Positions 35,132 through 45,018 of a stretch of 59,361 nucleotides of DNA are shown piece by piece. Source of the stretch: Longimicrobium sp. (GTDB lineage Bacteria; Gemmatimonadota; Gemmatimonadetes; Longimicrobiales; Longimicrobiaceae); NCBI GenBank assembly GCA_036389795.1, contig DASVWD010000136.1, positions 1 to 59,361 on the forward strand, given 5' to 3'. Both the position numbers and the translations under genes were made by a program. Each line of letters opens with the position of its first letter. Positions within the stretch are counted from its first letter, which is position 1. A model generated the notes under the pieces. It saw only the letters and a list, made by a program, of their open reading frames with translations, did no database searches and had not been told where the DNA came from.

Positions 35132-37051
35132 ATGACTGAATGGCTCTCGCGCCGCGCCGGCATCGCCGCCGCGCTCATGCTGGCCTGCGCCGCGCCGCTG
35201 CACGCGCAACGCGCCGGACCGGTCTTCGTGAACGGCATGGCGCAGGTCGTTCCGGCTTTCGCCGATTCCGCGCAGTGGATTCGCCAGAATCTCTGGGTCG
35301 AAACGGACTTCGACTCCGACCGCGACGGCCGCAGCGATCGCGTGCACGTGGCGGTGACGCGGCCTCGCCAGACGGAGACCGAGGGCCTGAGGGTGCCGGT
35401 CGTATACGGGTCGAGCCCCTACTTCGCCGGCGTCGCGCGCACGTCCGCGTTCTGGAACGTGCGCCAGGAGCTGGGCGATCCCTCCCCGCCGCGCGGCTCG
35501 ATGCTCGGCCCCCCGCACGATTCGACCCGCACCCGCATCTCGAACCAGCTCGTGCGTACGTGGGTGCCGCGTGGCTTTGCCGTCGTGCATTCGGATGCGC
35601 CGGGCACCGGGCGCTCCCAGGGATGCGTGACGGTGGGCGACACGCCGGAGCGTACCGCGATGAAGTTCGTCGTCGACTGGCTGAACGGACGCGCGAAAGG
35701 CTATACGACTCCGAACGGCGCCGAGGAGGTGTCGGCGACGTCGTGGTCGACGGGCAGGGTGGGGATGATCGGCACGTCGTACGAGGGCACGCTGCCACTC
35801 GCCGCGGCGACGACGGGGGTCGCGGGACTCGAGGTCGTCATCCCGGTCTCCGCGAACACGTCCTACTACCACTACTACCGTTCGAACGGGCTGGTGCGCT
35901 CGCCGGGTGGGTATCTCGGCGAAGACGTGGACGTGCTCTACGACTTCGTGGCCAGCGGCCCTCCCGCCACGCGCACCGTGTGCGACCGCATCTGGAAGGG
36001 CGGCGTCTTCGCCTCAGGGCAGGACCGCAGGACCGGCGACTACAACGACTTCTGGGCTGCGCGCGAGCTGCTGCCGTACGTGCGGAACATCCGGGCGGCG
36101 GTGCTGCTCGCGCACGGGCTCAACGACTTCAATGTCATGCCGTCGCACAGCGTGCGGATCTACGAGGCGATGAAGGCGGCCGGACTGCCCGTCTCGCTGT
36201 ACCTCCACCAGGGCGGCCACGGAGGCGATCCGCCCGCCGACATGGTGAACCGCTGGTTCACGCACTACCTCTTCGGCGTGGACAACGGCGTCCGCCGCGA
36301 CCCGCCGGTGTGGATCGTGTCGAGCACCGCCGCCGATTCGGCCGCTGCAGCGGCGCGTGCGTCGGGCCAGCGTGGTGCGATGCCGGCGCCGGTTCCGTTC
36401 GCGTCGTTCCCGGTGCCGGGGTCGGCGCCCGTCCGGCTCTATCCCACGGATGGCGGCAACGGCATCGCCCCGCTCGCCCTCCAGCCCTCGCGAGGGCTCG
36501 ACTCCATCGTCGACGACGCCGCCGTCACCGGCAGCGCCAGTGCCGGCGCGCCACGCTCGGCCCATCGCCTGCTCTTCGCGACGGCGCCCCTGACGGATTC
36601 GCTGCGCATCTCCGGCACGCCGCGCGTCACCATACGCGTAGCCGCCGACCGGCCCGCGGCGAATCTCAGCGTGTGGCTCGTGACCCTGCCCTACGACTCG
36701 ACCCGGATCGGCGCCGCCAGCCGCGCCGGCGTGGTGACGCGCGGGTGGGCCGACATCCAGAACCACGCGTCGCTCACGCGCGGCGGCGTCTACGAGTCGA
36801 AGCGCCGCGGTGATCCGCTCGTCCCGGGGAGGTACTACGACCTGACCTTCGATCTCGAGCCGGACGACCAGGTCATCCCGGCGGGGAGGCAGCTCGGGAT
36901 CATGATCATGTCGAGCGACCCGGAGTTCACGCTCTGGCCGAGGGCGGGAACACGGCTGACGGTGGATCTCGCGGGGACGTCGTTCACGGTGCCGGTCGTG
37001 GGCGGCGGCGCGGCGTTGATGCGCGCGGGCGGCGTACGGCGGAATCCCTGA
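35132..37051 (+). CDS. Exported S15/CocE-family peptidase or esterase
   Basis: The product has 639 residues. A signal peptide (RRAGIAAALMLACAAPLHAQ) directs export. The alpha/beta-hydrolase core has the nucleophile Ser216 in GMIGTSYEGT, Asp332 in HGLNDFNVMPSH and His363 in HQGGHGGDP. The C-terminal jelly-roll (RISGTPRVTIRVAADRPAAN) is the X-Pro dipeptidyl-peptidase C-terminal domain. Xaa-Pro dipeptidyl-peptidase activity is likely; ester or beta-lactam-type amide hydrolysis is possible in this family. It stands alone and carries weaker GC-codon bias than its neighbours. Confidence 0.87.
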   Translation: MTEWLSRRAGIAAALMLACAAPLHAQRAGPVFVNGMAQVVPAFADSAQWIRQNLWVETDFDSDRDGRSDRVHVAVTRPRQTETEGLRVPVVYGSSPYFAGVARTSAFWNVRQELGDPSPPRGSMLGPPHDSTRTRISNQLVRTWVPRGFAVVHSDAPGTGRSQGCVTVGDTPERTAMKFVVDWLNGRAKGYTTPNGAEEVSATSWSTGRVGMIGTSYEGTLPLAAATTGVAGLEVVIPVSANTSYYHYYRSNGLVRSPGGYLGEDVDVLYDFVASGPPATRTVCDRIWKGGVFASGQDRRTGDYNDFWAARELLPYVRNIRAAVLLAHGLNDFNVMPSHSVRIYEAMKAAGLPVSLYLHQGGHGGDPPADMVNRWFTHYLFGVDNGVRRDPPVWIVSSTAADSAAAAARASGQRGAMPAPVPFASFPVPGSAPVRLYPTDGGNGIAPLALQPSRGLDSIVDDAAVTGSASAGAPRSAHRLLFATAPLTDSLRISGTPRVTIRVAADRPAANLSVWLVTLPYDSTRIGAASRAGVVTRGWADIQNHASLTRGGVYESKRRGDPLVPGRYYDLTFDLEPDDQVIPAGRQLGIMIMSSDPEFTLWPRAGTRLTVDLAGTSFTVPVVGGGAALMRAGGVRRNP

Positions 37052-37103
37052 TCGAGGCGAGACGAAGCGCGTCGGAGCGCTCCCCAGGCCGGGCGGTGCG
37101 TCC

Positions 37104-37652
37104 TTACGGCGACCGCGTGTAGACGAGCCGGTAGACGAGCGGCGCCGACAGGCGAGGGCTGGTCATCGTAGCCACCATCGTCAGCCTCGTGCCGTCCGGG
37201 CTCACCGTGAAGACGTTCTGGCGCTGGCCGTCTTCCGAACGGAAGGTCTGCACCAGCGCCTGGTCCTCCCACGTGGTCGTCACCACCACGCAGGCGTCTC
37301 GCATCTCGGTGCAGGGGCGGCCCGTCCGGCGGTGCCAGAATACCGGCTGCCCGTTCGCCGGGCTCGAGACGGACGGGTACCCCGGCATGTCTACGCTGAC
37401 ATTCTCGTCGAAGGAGAAGATCAGCCGCGGGTAGGGGACGTTCGTCGTCCGCAGCCGCGAGCGCGCGACCTGGCGCACGACGAAGTTCATCCCCGCGATC
37501 GACGCGTTGATCTTCGCGTCGATGTCGTCGCTCTGCTCCGGGTCGAGCGTCCAGGCACCGCTGAACCGCGGGCTCTCCTGCGCCAGACCCCCGGCACTCG
37601 CCAGCGCCAGGAGAGCGACGATCGCCAGCAGCGGAACGCGTTGACGGCACAT
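37104..37652 (-). CDS. Exported protein of unknown function
   Basis: The product has 182 residues. A signal peptide MCRQRVPLLAIVALLALASA ends before GGLAQESPRFSGAWTLDPEQ. The mature part looks like a lipocalin-like or beta-barrel domain (SGAWTLDPEQSDD, VVTTTWEDQALVQTFRSEDG, VFTVSPDGTRLTMVATMTSP). The same FSGxWxLD pattern is frequent in exported proteins of soil Gemmatimonadota and Acidobacteria. ATG 37652. It is convergent with the peptidase gene. Confidence 0.72.
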   Translation of the reverse strand: MCRQRVPLLAIVALLALASAGGLAQESPRFSGAWTLDPEQSDDIDAKINASIAGMNFVVRQVARSRLRTTNVPYPRLIFSFDENVSVDMPGYPSVSSPANGQPVFWHRRTGRPCTEMRDACVVVTTTWEDQALVQTFRSEDGQRQNVFTVSPDGTRLTMVATMTSPRLSAPLVYRLVYTRSP

Positions 37653-38176
37653 GGCGCGTTGGTTCAGGGGCTGGAAGAGGCCGCAAGCCGGCGACGCAGA
37701 GATCTCCCGTACCACGATCGGGACGCGTCCCCTGGCCAGGGAGGGCCCGGTCGCATCCGCTTCGACTGCAAACCCCGCGCTTGGAGAAGCGGCCGAGCCT
37801 GGAGATCGGGGATCACCTGCCGGGGGCGGCGATGGATGGCCTTCCACACCAGCGCCGTCACGACGGCGCCGGGTGACGAGGCCGGGTCATGTCGTAATAA
37901 ATTTTCGCAGGGGCGGCTTGCGCTGTAAGTTTTTGTGCCAGCCCGCCTTTGCGTCGTACGGGATCGTCATCGCGGCCTCATGCGCCGGATGTTTTGCGCT
38001 CGCCTCTCCACGACATCCGCACGCTGCCTGACGCGCCGCGGAAATGGCGGCACCGGCGCGGCACCCTGGCACCCTCGCGGTCCCGGTGTGCACGGGGCCG
38101 TTGCTTGACCCGCAAAGGTGCCCCCGCTATACTGTTCCGCTCACCTCCCCGAGCGGAGTCTCCCCCCAGGCCGGCA
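37653..38176. other. Upstream region of chemosensory locus
   Basis: No gene is supported. It carries the promoter at 38105-38133 and an AT-rich patch at 37893-37910 (TCGTAATAAATTTTCGC), the least GC-rich part of the window, which may be a promoter for the minus-strand gene or an upstream element. Confidence 0.45.
38105..38133 (+). promoter_or_regulatory. Sigma-70-type promoter of chemosensory locus
   Basis: TTGACC (38105-38110), a 17-bp spacer, then TATACT (38128-38133). This is close to the housekeeping consensus and rare in such GC-rich DNA. It lies 44 bp before the cheW start. Confidence 0.75.
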
Positions 38177-38668
38177 ATGCTCCACACCGACACCGAAGCC
38201 GATGCCGCCGCCGTGGCGGCCGACGAGGTGGTCGAGCCCGAGCGCATGGTGCTGTTCGTCGTGGACGGGCACCGCTTCGGGATCCCCATCGACCGCATCC
38301 GCGAGATCATCCCCAGCCGCCCCTACACCCCGCTCCCCGGGAGCGGCGCGCACGTGTGCGGGCTGATCAACCTGCGCGGGCGCATCGTCACCGTGCTGGA
38401 CCTGGGCGCCCGCCTGAACCTCCCCCCCGCCCGGCGCCACCCCGACCACAGCATCGTGATCGTGGAGCACCAGGGGAAGCTGGTGGGGATGGCGGTGGAG
38501 GAGGTGGCGCGCATCGCCAGCGTGGACCCGGGCTCGCTGGAGACCTCGGCCGAGACGCTGCGCTCCCTGAGGGTGGACCGTGCCTACCTGCGCGGCGTGG
38601 GCGAGGTGGACGAGGAGATCTTCGTCGCGGTGGACCCCGACGAGCTCTTCGCCGGCATCCTGGCCTGA
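38177..38668 (+). CDS. cheW: CheW-type coupling protein 1
   Basis: CheW proteins (here 163 residues) bridge chemoreceptors and the CheA kinase. The SH3-like double barrel is visible: MVLFVVDGHRFGIPIDRIRE, then GLINLRGRIVTVLDLGARL and SIVIVEHQGKLVGMAVEEV. The first 20 residues form an acidic tail. ATG 38177 follows a near-consensus promoter. It is the first gene of the locus, before cheY and cheA. Confidence 0.92.
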   Translation: MLHTDTEADAAAVAADEVVEPERMVLFVVDGHRFGIPIDRIREIIPSRPYTPLPGSGAHVCGLINLRGRIVTVLDLGARLNLPPARRHPDHSIVIVEHQGKLVGMAVEEVARIASVDPGSLETSAETLRSLRVDRAYLRGVGEVDEEIFVAVDPDELFAGILA

Positions 38669-38717
38669 CCCGGCCCCGTGACTTTCCAACCCATCCGCCC
38701 CTGAGACCGGAGGCTCG

Positions 38718-39080
38718 ATGAGTCAAACCGTGTTGATCTGCGACGACGCCATCTTCATGCGGACGATGATCGGCGACATCCTCACCCAGGCCGGCTTCCA
38801 GATCGTGGCCGAGGCCGAGACCGGGCTGCAGGCGGTGGAGAAGTACCGCCAGCACAAGCCCGACCTGGTGACGATGGACATCGTGATGCCCGACATGGGC
38901 GGGATCGACGCCGTGCGCGAGATCATCAAGGAGGACCCGAACGCCAAGATCCTGATGTGCAGCGCCATGGGGCAGCAGGCGCTGGTGATCGAGGCGATCC
39001 AGGCCGGCGCCCGGGACTTCGTGGTGAAGCCCTTCCAGCCTTCGCGCGTGCTCGAGGCCGTGCAGCGAGTCCTCGGCTGA
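38718..39080 (+). CDS. cheY: CheY-type response regulator
   Basis: This is a single receiver domain of 120 residues. Asp9 and Asp10 bind magnesium, Asp54 in LVTMDIVMPDMGG is the phosphorylation site, and the Thr/Ser (ILMCSAMG) and Lys (FVVKPF) switch residues are present. There is no output domain, so it acts by binding a partner. In MglA-type systems that may be a pole-switching or pilus factor rather than a flagellar motor. CheC encoded downstream could remove its phosphate. SD GGAGGCTCG precedes the ATG. Confidence 0.95.
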   Translation: MSQTVLICDDAIFMRTMIGDILTQAGFQIVAEAETGLQAVEKYRQHKPDLVTMDIVMPDMGGIDAVREIIKEDPNAKILMCSAMGQQALVIEAIQAGARDFVVKPFQPSRVLEAVQRVLG

Positions 39081-39084
39081 ACCC

Positions 39085-39172
39085 CGTTAGTCCTTAGTGC
39101 TTAGTCCTTAGTGCTTTAGCTTTAGTACCCGCTCACTAAGGACTGAGGACTCAGGACTAAGGACTTTCCAAG
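39085..39172. repeat. Palindromic AGTCCTT/AGTGCTT array
   Basis: Units AGTCCTT, AGTGCTT, AGTCCTT, AGTGCTT (39089-39118) face inverted AAGGACT/GAGGACT units (39139-39167). The array forms a near-perfect hairpin between cheY and cheA and may affect expression of the distal genes. Confidence 0.85.
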
Positions 39173-39187
39173 GATGTAACCCCGCCC

Positions 39188-41152
39188 ATGGAGCTGTCCC
39201 AGTACGCGGAGCTCTTCCTCTCCGAGTCGCGCGAGCACGTCTCGACGATCAACCACCTCCTGCTGAGCCTGGAGAGCGACCCGGGCTCGCGGGAGGCGGT
39301 GGAGGGGGTGTTCCGCGCCGTGCACACCATCAAGGGGATGAGCGCCACCATGGGCTACCGGCCCGTGGCCGACCTCTCCCACGAGATGGAGAACCTGCTG
39401 GACCGCATCCGGCAGGGGAAGGCCGACGCCTCGCCCGAGACCATCGACCTCCTCTTCCAGGCGTGCGATGCGCTGGAGAAGGCGATCGAGGCGGCGGTCG
39501 AGGAGGCCGACGAGGAGCCCGACCTGGAGGCGCTGCTCACCAGCCTACGCGCGGCCGCCGGCGACGACCGCGCCTTCGACTACTACGCCCCCGAGGTCTC
39601 GCTCGACGACGGCGACCCCGGCACGGTGGAGGTGGCCGCGCACCCGCAGCAGGAGGCGCTCCGCGTGCGCGTCGCCGTGGCCCGCGGCGCGCTGCTGCCG
39701 GGCGTGCGCGCGTTCATGGCGCTGCGCCGGGCGCGCGAGCTGGGCGAGGTGAGCGGCGTGGAGCCCGCCGAGGCCACCTTCGACGCGGCCGACTTCGCGG
39801 GGGTCGTGCGCTTCGTGCTGCGCACCCCGAACCCCGGGGACGAGGTGCGCGACGCGCTCCTCTCCGTGGGCGAGGTGGACGAGGTGGAGGTCGTCGAGCA
39901 CCGGCCCGATGCGCCGGTCGCTTCCGCGCCGGCGGCGGAGGAGGAGGCGCAGGAGAGCGCGGGCGGCCGGGTGGCGGTGGGCGCGGCGGGGCGGGTGCGC
40001 AGCTTACGCGTGGACCTGCGCCGGCTGGACGCGCTGATGAACCAGGTGGGCGAGCTGGTGATCGTGCGCGACCGGCTGCGGAGACTCGCCACGGGCGCCG
40101 AGGCCGAGTTGGCCGAGAGCGTGGACCAGGCGTCGCGGCTGATCGGCGAGCTGCAGGACGAGATCATGCGCGCCCGCATGGCGCCGGTGTCGCAGGTGTT
40201 CGACCGCTTCCCCCGCCTGGTGCGCGACGCGGCGCGGGCGCTGGGGAAGAAGGTCGACTTCGTGATCGAGGGGAAGGAGATCGAGCTGGACCGCTCGATG
40301 CTCGACGAGATCGGCGACCCCGTGGTGCACCTGCTGCGCAACTCCCTGGACCACGGGATCGAGACGCCGGAGGAGCGCCGCGCGGCCGGCAAGCCCGAGA
40401 CGGGGACGCTGCGCCTGCTGGCCAGCCGCGAGCGCTCGCGCATCCTGATCCGGGTGGAGGACGACGGCCGCGGCATCCAGCGCGGCAAGGTGCTGCGCAA
40501 GGCGACGCAGACGGGCCTGGTCTCCCGCGAGGAGGCCGAGGCGATGAGCGACGAGGAGGTGCACCGCCTGATCGTGCGCCCCGGCTTCTCGACCGCCGAG
40601 ACGGTGACGGACGTGTCGGGGCGCGGGGTGGGGCTCGACGTCGTCGCCACGCGCGTCCGGGCGCTCGGCGGGCTGCTGGAGATCGAGAGCCGCGCGGGCG
40701 AGGGGACGCAAATGACGCTGCAGCTCCCGCAGACGCTGGCGATCGTGCGCGCCCTGCTGGTGCGCCAGAGCGGGGAGACGTACGCGCTCCCGCTCACGCA
40801 CGTGGGCGAGACGATCCAGCTCCTCCCCGACGAGGTCGGCACGGTGAAGGGGAAGACGGTGGCCTTCATCCGCGACGAGGTGGTGCCGCTGCACGCCATG
40901 CGCTCGATCCTGCGCACCAACGGCGCGCCGCCGGAGGGGCCCAAGCGCGCGGCGGTGATCCTGGAGGTGGGCGAGCAGCGGGTGGGGATCGAGGTGGACG
41001 CGCTCCTGGGCCAGCAGGAGATCGTGGTGAAGCAGTTCGACGCCACCAGCGACACGCTGCGCCTCTTCTCGGGCGCGACGATCCTCTCCGACGGGCGGCC
41101 GGCGCTGATCCTGGACGCGGGGAGCCTGCTGGGGGCGGCGGCGAACGGATAG
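39188..41152 (+). CDS. cheA: Chemotaxis histidine kinase CheA
   Basis: CheA (654 residues) is the central kinase of the chemosensory array. Domains in order: HPt with phospho-His46 (FRAVHTIKGMSATMGY); a P2-like response-regulator-binding domain at about 155-240; dimerisation (DLRRLDALMNQVGELVIVRD); ATP-binding with N box HLLRNSLDHGIETPEER and G box VEDDGRGI; and a CheW-like regulatory domain at the C-terminus. It should phosphorylate CheY and CheB from this locus. ATG 39188 lies after a repeat hairpin. Confidence 0.96.
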   Translation: MELSQYAELFLSESREHVSTINHLLLSLESDPGSREAVEGVFRAVHTIKGMSATMGYRPVADLSHEMENLLDRIRQGKADASPETIDLLFQACDALEKAIEAAVEEADEEPDLEALLTSLRAAAGDDRAFDYYAPEVSLDDGDPGTVEVAAHPQQEALRVRVAVARGALLPGVRAFMALRRARELGEVSGVEPAEATFDAADFAGVVRFVLRTPNPGDEVRDALLSVGEVDEVEVVEHRPDAPVASAPAAEEEAQESAGGRVAVGAAGRVRSLRVDLRRLDALMNQVGELVIVRDRLRRLATGAEAELAESVDQASRLIGELQDEIMRARMAPVSQVFDRFPRLVRDAARALGKKVDFVIEGKEIELDRSMLDEIGDPVVHLLRNSLDHGIETPEERRAAGKPETGTLRLLASRERSRILIRVEDDGRGIQRGKVLRKATQTGLVSREEAEAMSDEEVHRLIVRPGFSTAETVTDVSGRGVGLDVVATRVRALGGLLEIESRAGEGTQMTLQLPQTLAIVRALLVRQSGETYALPLTHVGETIQLLPDEVGTVKGKTVAFIRDEVVPLHAMRSILRTNGAPPEGPKRAAVILEVGEQRVGIEVDALLGQQEIVVKQFDATSDTLRLFSGATILSDGRPALILDAGSLLGAAANG

Positions 41153-41284
41153 GGCCCCCTCCGGCTCGCTGGGGCTCGCCACCTCCCCCGGCTGCGCGGG
41201 GGAGGCTGCAGGGCAGGCTTCGGTGAGCGCGGGGGAGATGGGCGTAGGGCGGGAGTGACTTACGGCACGGTGCGGGAGACGGGT

Positions 41285-41565
41285 CTTCGTAGGGGCGAGG
41301 CATGCCTCGCCCGGCGGATGCCGGCAGGTGCGCGAGCGGCGGCCGATGTGCTGGCGCCACCCTCGCACGGACTCGCATGCTCGCCCCTACGGAACTTCAT
41401 CCTCACGACGGAGACCCGCGTGAGGGATGCGCGCCCGGAGGGCCGGGGCACGGGCGCGCCGGGGGTTGGGCGCGAACGTGACCCGGCGCGGTTGGGCACA
41501 GTCGTATCGTACCCTACCGCGCGCGCAGCCCGGCCCGGAGCGCAGCGGAGGGACACGCCCGAAGC
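41285..41565. repeat. Large dispersed repeat, copy 2
   Basis: It begins CTTCGTAGGGGCGAGGCATG and ends GGAGGGACACGCCCGAAG. It matches the second part of copies 1 and 3. The inner arms CGTAGGGGCGAGGCATGCC and GCATGCTCGCCCCTACGG (near 41378-41393) form an inverted repeat. It lies between cheA and cheC; the 130 bp before it are also non-coding. Confidence 0.8.
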
Positions 41566-41609
41566 CGTAGTTGCCGTTGAAGTTGCAGCTTGATGTTTCT
41601 CTTCAGAGG

Positions 41610-42254
41610 ATGACGAACGGGAGCGATCCGACGATGACGCTCGACCTGCGGGACCTGGGGGCGATCCAGCTCGACGCCCTCCGCGAGGTGTCGAACATGG
41701 GCGCGGGCCACGCGGCCACCGCGCTGTCGCAGATGACGAACACCCGCATCATGATCAACGTCCCCCGCCTGCAGGTGACGGCGCTGGAGGACGTCCCCGA
41801 CATCATGGGCAACCCGTCGGAGGTGGTGGCGGCGGTGCTCATGCACATGCTGGGCGACCTCACCGGGCGGACGCTGCTCATCTTCCCGCGCAACGCGGCG
41901 ATGCGCCTGGCCGAGATCCTCATGCACCGCCAGCCGGGGACCAGCCACGTCTTCGGCGAGCTGGAGCAGAGCGCCATCAAGGAGGCCGGCAACATCCTCT
42001 CCGCGGCGTACATGAACGCGCTGTCGGACTTCATGGGGCTCATGCTCCTGCCGTCCGTCCCCTCGCTGGTGATCGACCTCTGCGGGGCCGTGCTCACCAC
42101 GGCCTACACCAACTTCGGGCACGAGCGCGACTACGTCTTCTGCATCCAGACGGAGTTCCTCATGGAGGGGGACGAGGTGGTGCAGGGGCAGTTCCTGCTG
42201 CTGCCCGACGTGGAGTCGCTCGAGATCATCCTCCAGGCGATCCGCCTTGCCTGA
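41610..42254 (+). CDS. cheC: CheC-type phosphatase of CheY
   Basis: The product has 214 residues. Two copies of the CheC active-site pattern ExxN are present: LREVSNMGAGHAATAL near 23-38, and ELEQSAIKEAGNILSAAYMN near 110-129. CheC removes phosphate from CheY-P and also binds CheD, whose gene is encoded at 53817. ATG 41610 is chosen; ATG 41634 (MTLDLRDLG) is an alternative. The end overlaps the TTG start of the next gene. Confidence 0.9.
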   Translation: MTNGSDPTMTLDLRDLGAIQLDALREVSNMGAGHAATALSQMTNTRIMINVPRLQVTALEDVPDIMGNPSEVVAAVLMHMLGDLTGRTLLIFPRNAAMRLAEILMHRQPGTSHVFGELEQSAIKEAGNILSAAYMNALSDFMGLMLLPSVPSLVIDLCGAVLTTAYTNFGHERDYVFCIQTEFLMEGDEVVQGQFLLLPDVESLEIILQAIRLA

Positions 42255-45009
42255 GCTGCTGGACCCCGCCGCCCCCGAGCCGCCGCAGCGCCCGCCCCAC
42301 TCGGAGCGCGACCTGCGCATCCTGCGCGGCTTCGCGCAGCGCATCGACGCGGCCGACGCGGGCGCGCACAACAACCTGGGCGTCCTCTACTTCAACAAGG
42401 GCCTCCACGAGGAGGCGATCCAACAGTTCCAGCGCGCGCTGGCCATCGACCCCAAGATGGTCGTCGCCCAGCGCAACCTGGAGATCGCCTACTTCAACAC
42501 CGGCTACTACGACCGCCTGATCAGCGAGCTGCGCGAGCGGCTGCGCGACGACCCCACGGACGTGGAGGCCAGGACGCGCCTCGCTCAAGCCTACCTGAAC
42601 ACGGGCGACCATGCGGGCGCCGTCGCGGAGCTGAAGCGCGTGCACGCGCAGGCGCCCGACGACCTCGGCGTCCTCATCCAGCTGGGCCAGGCGGAGAAGG
42701 CGGGGGGGAACTTCGAGGCGGCGATGGAGTGGTTCCAGCGCGCGCTGGAGGCGGACCCCGACTCGGCCGTGCTGCACTTCTACGTGGGCGAGCTCTTCTA
42801 CAACCGGGGGCTGAACGACGACGCGCTCCGGGAGCTCGTGCGCGCGGTGGAGCTGAACCCGGACCTGGCCGACGCGCACTACGTGCTGGCCTTCGTCTAC
42901 GGCGACATGCAGGACATGGAGAAGGCGGCCGCGTCGTCCAGGCGGGCGATGCAGCTCAACCCGCAGTTCGCCAAGGCGCAGGCCAACCTCTCGCTCGACC
43001 GCTACAGCACGGCGCGCTACCAGGAGCTGGTCGGCGGGCGCGTCCGCCGCCCCGAGGTCGCGACCGGCGAGGCGCTGGCGCACTACAACCTGGGGATCGC
43101 CTTCCGGCAGAAGGGCCTCTACAACGAGGCCCTGCGCGAGTTCCAGCGCGCCCTGGAGCGCGGCGAGGAGCCCCACCTGGCCCGCCAGGCGATGGCCGAG
43201 GTGCACCTCCTCCAGGGGAAGACGTCGCAGGCGCTCGACCTCTACGACCGGCTGCTGGCCGAGGACGAGAAGAGCCCCAAGCTCTGGAACGAGCGCGGGG
43301 TGCTGCTGCACCAGACGGGCGACGTGGCCGAGGCCGAGGCGGGGTACCGGCGGGCGATCGAGAACGACCCGGCGTACGCGCTGGCGTGGAACAACCTGGG
43401 CGTGGTGCGGCTGCACCGCGGCGACGCGGAGGGCGCGGAGCAGGCGTTCGGCGAGGCGGTGACGCTCCGCCCCGGCTTCGTGGACGCGTGGTGCAACCGC
43501 GGGCTGATGTACCTGCGCCGCGGCCGCCACGGCGCGGCGCTCGACGCCTTCCGCGCGGCGCTCAAGTCCAACCCCGAGGCGGCGTCGGCGTGGAACGGGA
43601 TCGGCGCGGTGCTGATGGAGACGCGCCGCTACGACGAGGCCCGCAACGCCTTCGTCCGCGCGGTGGAGGCCGACCCCGACCACGCGGAGGCGCGCTACAA
43701 CCTCTCCTTCGTCCTCTCCAACCTGGGCGACTTCGAGGGGGCGCTGCGCGAGACCAAGCGGGCGCTGGAGCTCAATCCCTACTACACCACGCCGCGCTAC
43801 AAGCTGGCCATCGACCTCCAGTTCGAGTACGCCGAGGTGCTGGCCCCCGAGCTGGACGCGGCGGAGCGCCTGGGCGAGGGCCAGGCGGTGGAGAGCTTCG
43901 CCTTCGACGACGCGGCGCTGGACGCCATCTTCCAGGAGCTGGCGCCCGCCCCCTCCGCGCCCGAGGCGCCGGCCGGCCCGCCCGCGGACGCGTTCGCCCT
44001 CGCCGAGGACTACCTGTCGAAGGGGCTGCTGGACCGTGCGCTGGCGGAGATCCGCCGCGTGGCCGTCGCGGGGGCGGACCCGGTGCAGGCGGCGCTGCTG
44101 ACCGCGCAGCTCTTCCTCCGCCAGGGGCTCGACGGCGAGGCGCTGGAGCGCTTCGACGCGGCGGTCGCGCGGCTGGAGGGGAAGCCGTGGGGCGAGGACC
44201 ACTCGCGCGCCTTCGCGGGCCGCGCCCGGGCGTCGCTCCGCCTCGGCAGGTTGGACGACGCGCGCGAGGCGGCGGAGGCCGTGCACGAGCACGACCCGGA
44301 CCGCGTCGAGAACCTCCAGGTGCTCGGCGAGACGCTCCTCCTGCAGGGCGAGGCCGGCGAGGCGGTGCGCGTCTTCTCGCGCGCCTGCGAGCTGTCGCCG
44401 AAGGACCCCGCGCTCCTGCGCCACCTGGGGCGCGCGGCGGTCGCGGCGGGGAAGCCCGACGACGCGGAGCGGGCGCTCAGGCTGGCGATCCGGCACGACC
44501 CCGACTTCGTGGCCGCGCGGCTGGAGCTCGGCCGGCTGTACCTGGACCGCGGGCGGACGGACGACGCGGTAACGGAGGCGCGGGCCGCGCTCGACGTGCT
44601 GCCGACGTACGCGGACGGGGCGCTGCTCCTGGCGCAGGCGCAGCGCGCGGGGGGGCGCTTCGGCGAGGCGGTGGACGTGCTCGTCGACCTGCTGGAGGGC
44701 GACCCGTACCACTTCGACGCGCTCCTCCTCCTGGGCCAGGTGCTGATGGACGAGGGGCGGCGCTCCGACGCGCGCACGGCCTTCCTGCGCGTGCTGAAGT
44801 TCGACCCCGACCGCGCCGAGGCGCTCTTCCACCTGGGGAGCGTGGCGGCGGCGGAGCGGCGCTTCCGCGAGGCGATCGAGCACTGGCGGCGCGCGGTGGA
44901 GGCGGACCCCGACGGCGAGTACGCGGTGGCCGCGCGCGAGAACATCGCCACGGCGCTGGACCTGGCGCACGTCTTCCACACCGCGGCGGCGCCCGCGCCC
45001 ACGGGCTGA
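42247..45009 (+). CDS. Large TPR-repeat protein
   Basis: This 920-residue soluble protein is made almost entirely of TPR units (for example GAHNNLGVLYFNKGLHEEAI and QQFQRALAIDPK at the start, SAWNGIGAVLMETRRYDEA in the middle). A linker rich in Ala and Pro lies near 570-585. No enzyme domain or signal peptide is seen. Long TPR proteins in MglA/chemosensory clusters often act as scaffolds. The only usable start is TTG 42247, overlapping the cheC stop, suggesting translational coupling. Confidence 0.85.
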   Translation: MPELLDPAAPEPPQRPPHSERDLRILRGFAQRIDAADAGAHNNLGVLYFNKGLHEEAIQQFQRALAIDPKMVVAQRNLEIAYFNTGYYDRLISELRERLRDDPTDVEARTRLAQAYLNTGDHAGAVAELKRVHAQAPDDLGVLIQLGQAEKAGGNFEAAMEWFQRALEADPDSAVLHFYVGELFYNRGLNDDALRELVRAVELNPDLADAHYVLAFVYGDMQDMEKAAASSRRAMQLNPQFAKAQANLSLDRYSTARYQELVGGRVRRPEVATGEALAHYNLGIAFRQKGLYNEALREFQRALERGEEPHLARQAMAEVHLLQGKTSQALDLYDRLLAEDEKSPKLWNERGVLLHQTGDVAEAEAGYRRAIENDPAYALAWNNLGVVRLHRGDAEGAEQAFGEAVTLRPGFVDAWCNRGLMYLRRGRHGAALDAFRAALKSNPEAASAWNGIGAVLMETRRYDEARNAFVRAVEADPDHAEARYNLSFVLSNLGDFEGALRETKRALELNPYYTTPRYKLAIDLQFEYAEVLAPELDAAERLGEGQAVESFAFDDAALDAIFQELAPAPSAPEAPAGPPADAFALAEDYLSKGLLDRALAEIRRVAVAGADPVQAALLTAQLFLRQGLDGEALERFDAAVARLEGKPWGEDHSRAFAGRARASLRLGRLDDAREAAEAVHEHDPDRVENLQVLGETLLLQGEAGEAVRVFSRACELSPKDPALLRHLGRAAVAAGKPDDAERALRLAIRHDPDFVAARLELGRLYLDRGRTDDAVTEARAALDVLPTYADGALLLAQAQRAGGRFGEAVDVLVDLLEGDPYHFDALLLLGQVLMDEGRRSDARTAFLRVLKFDPDRAEALFHLGSVAAAERRFREAIEHWRRAVEADPDGEYAVAARENIATALDLAHVFHTAAAPAPTG

Positions 45010-45018
45010 GGCCGGGCG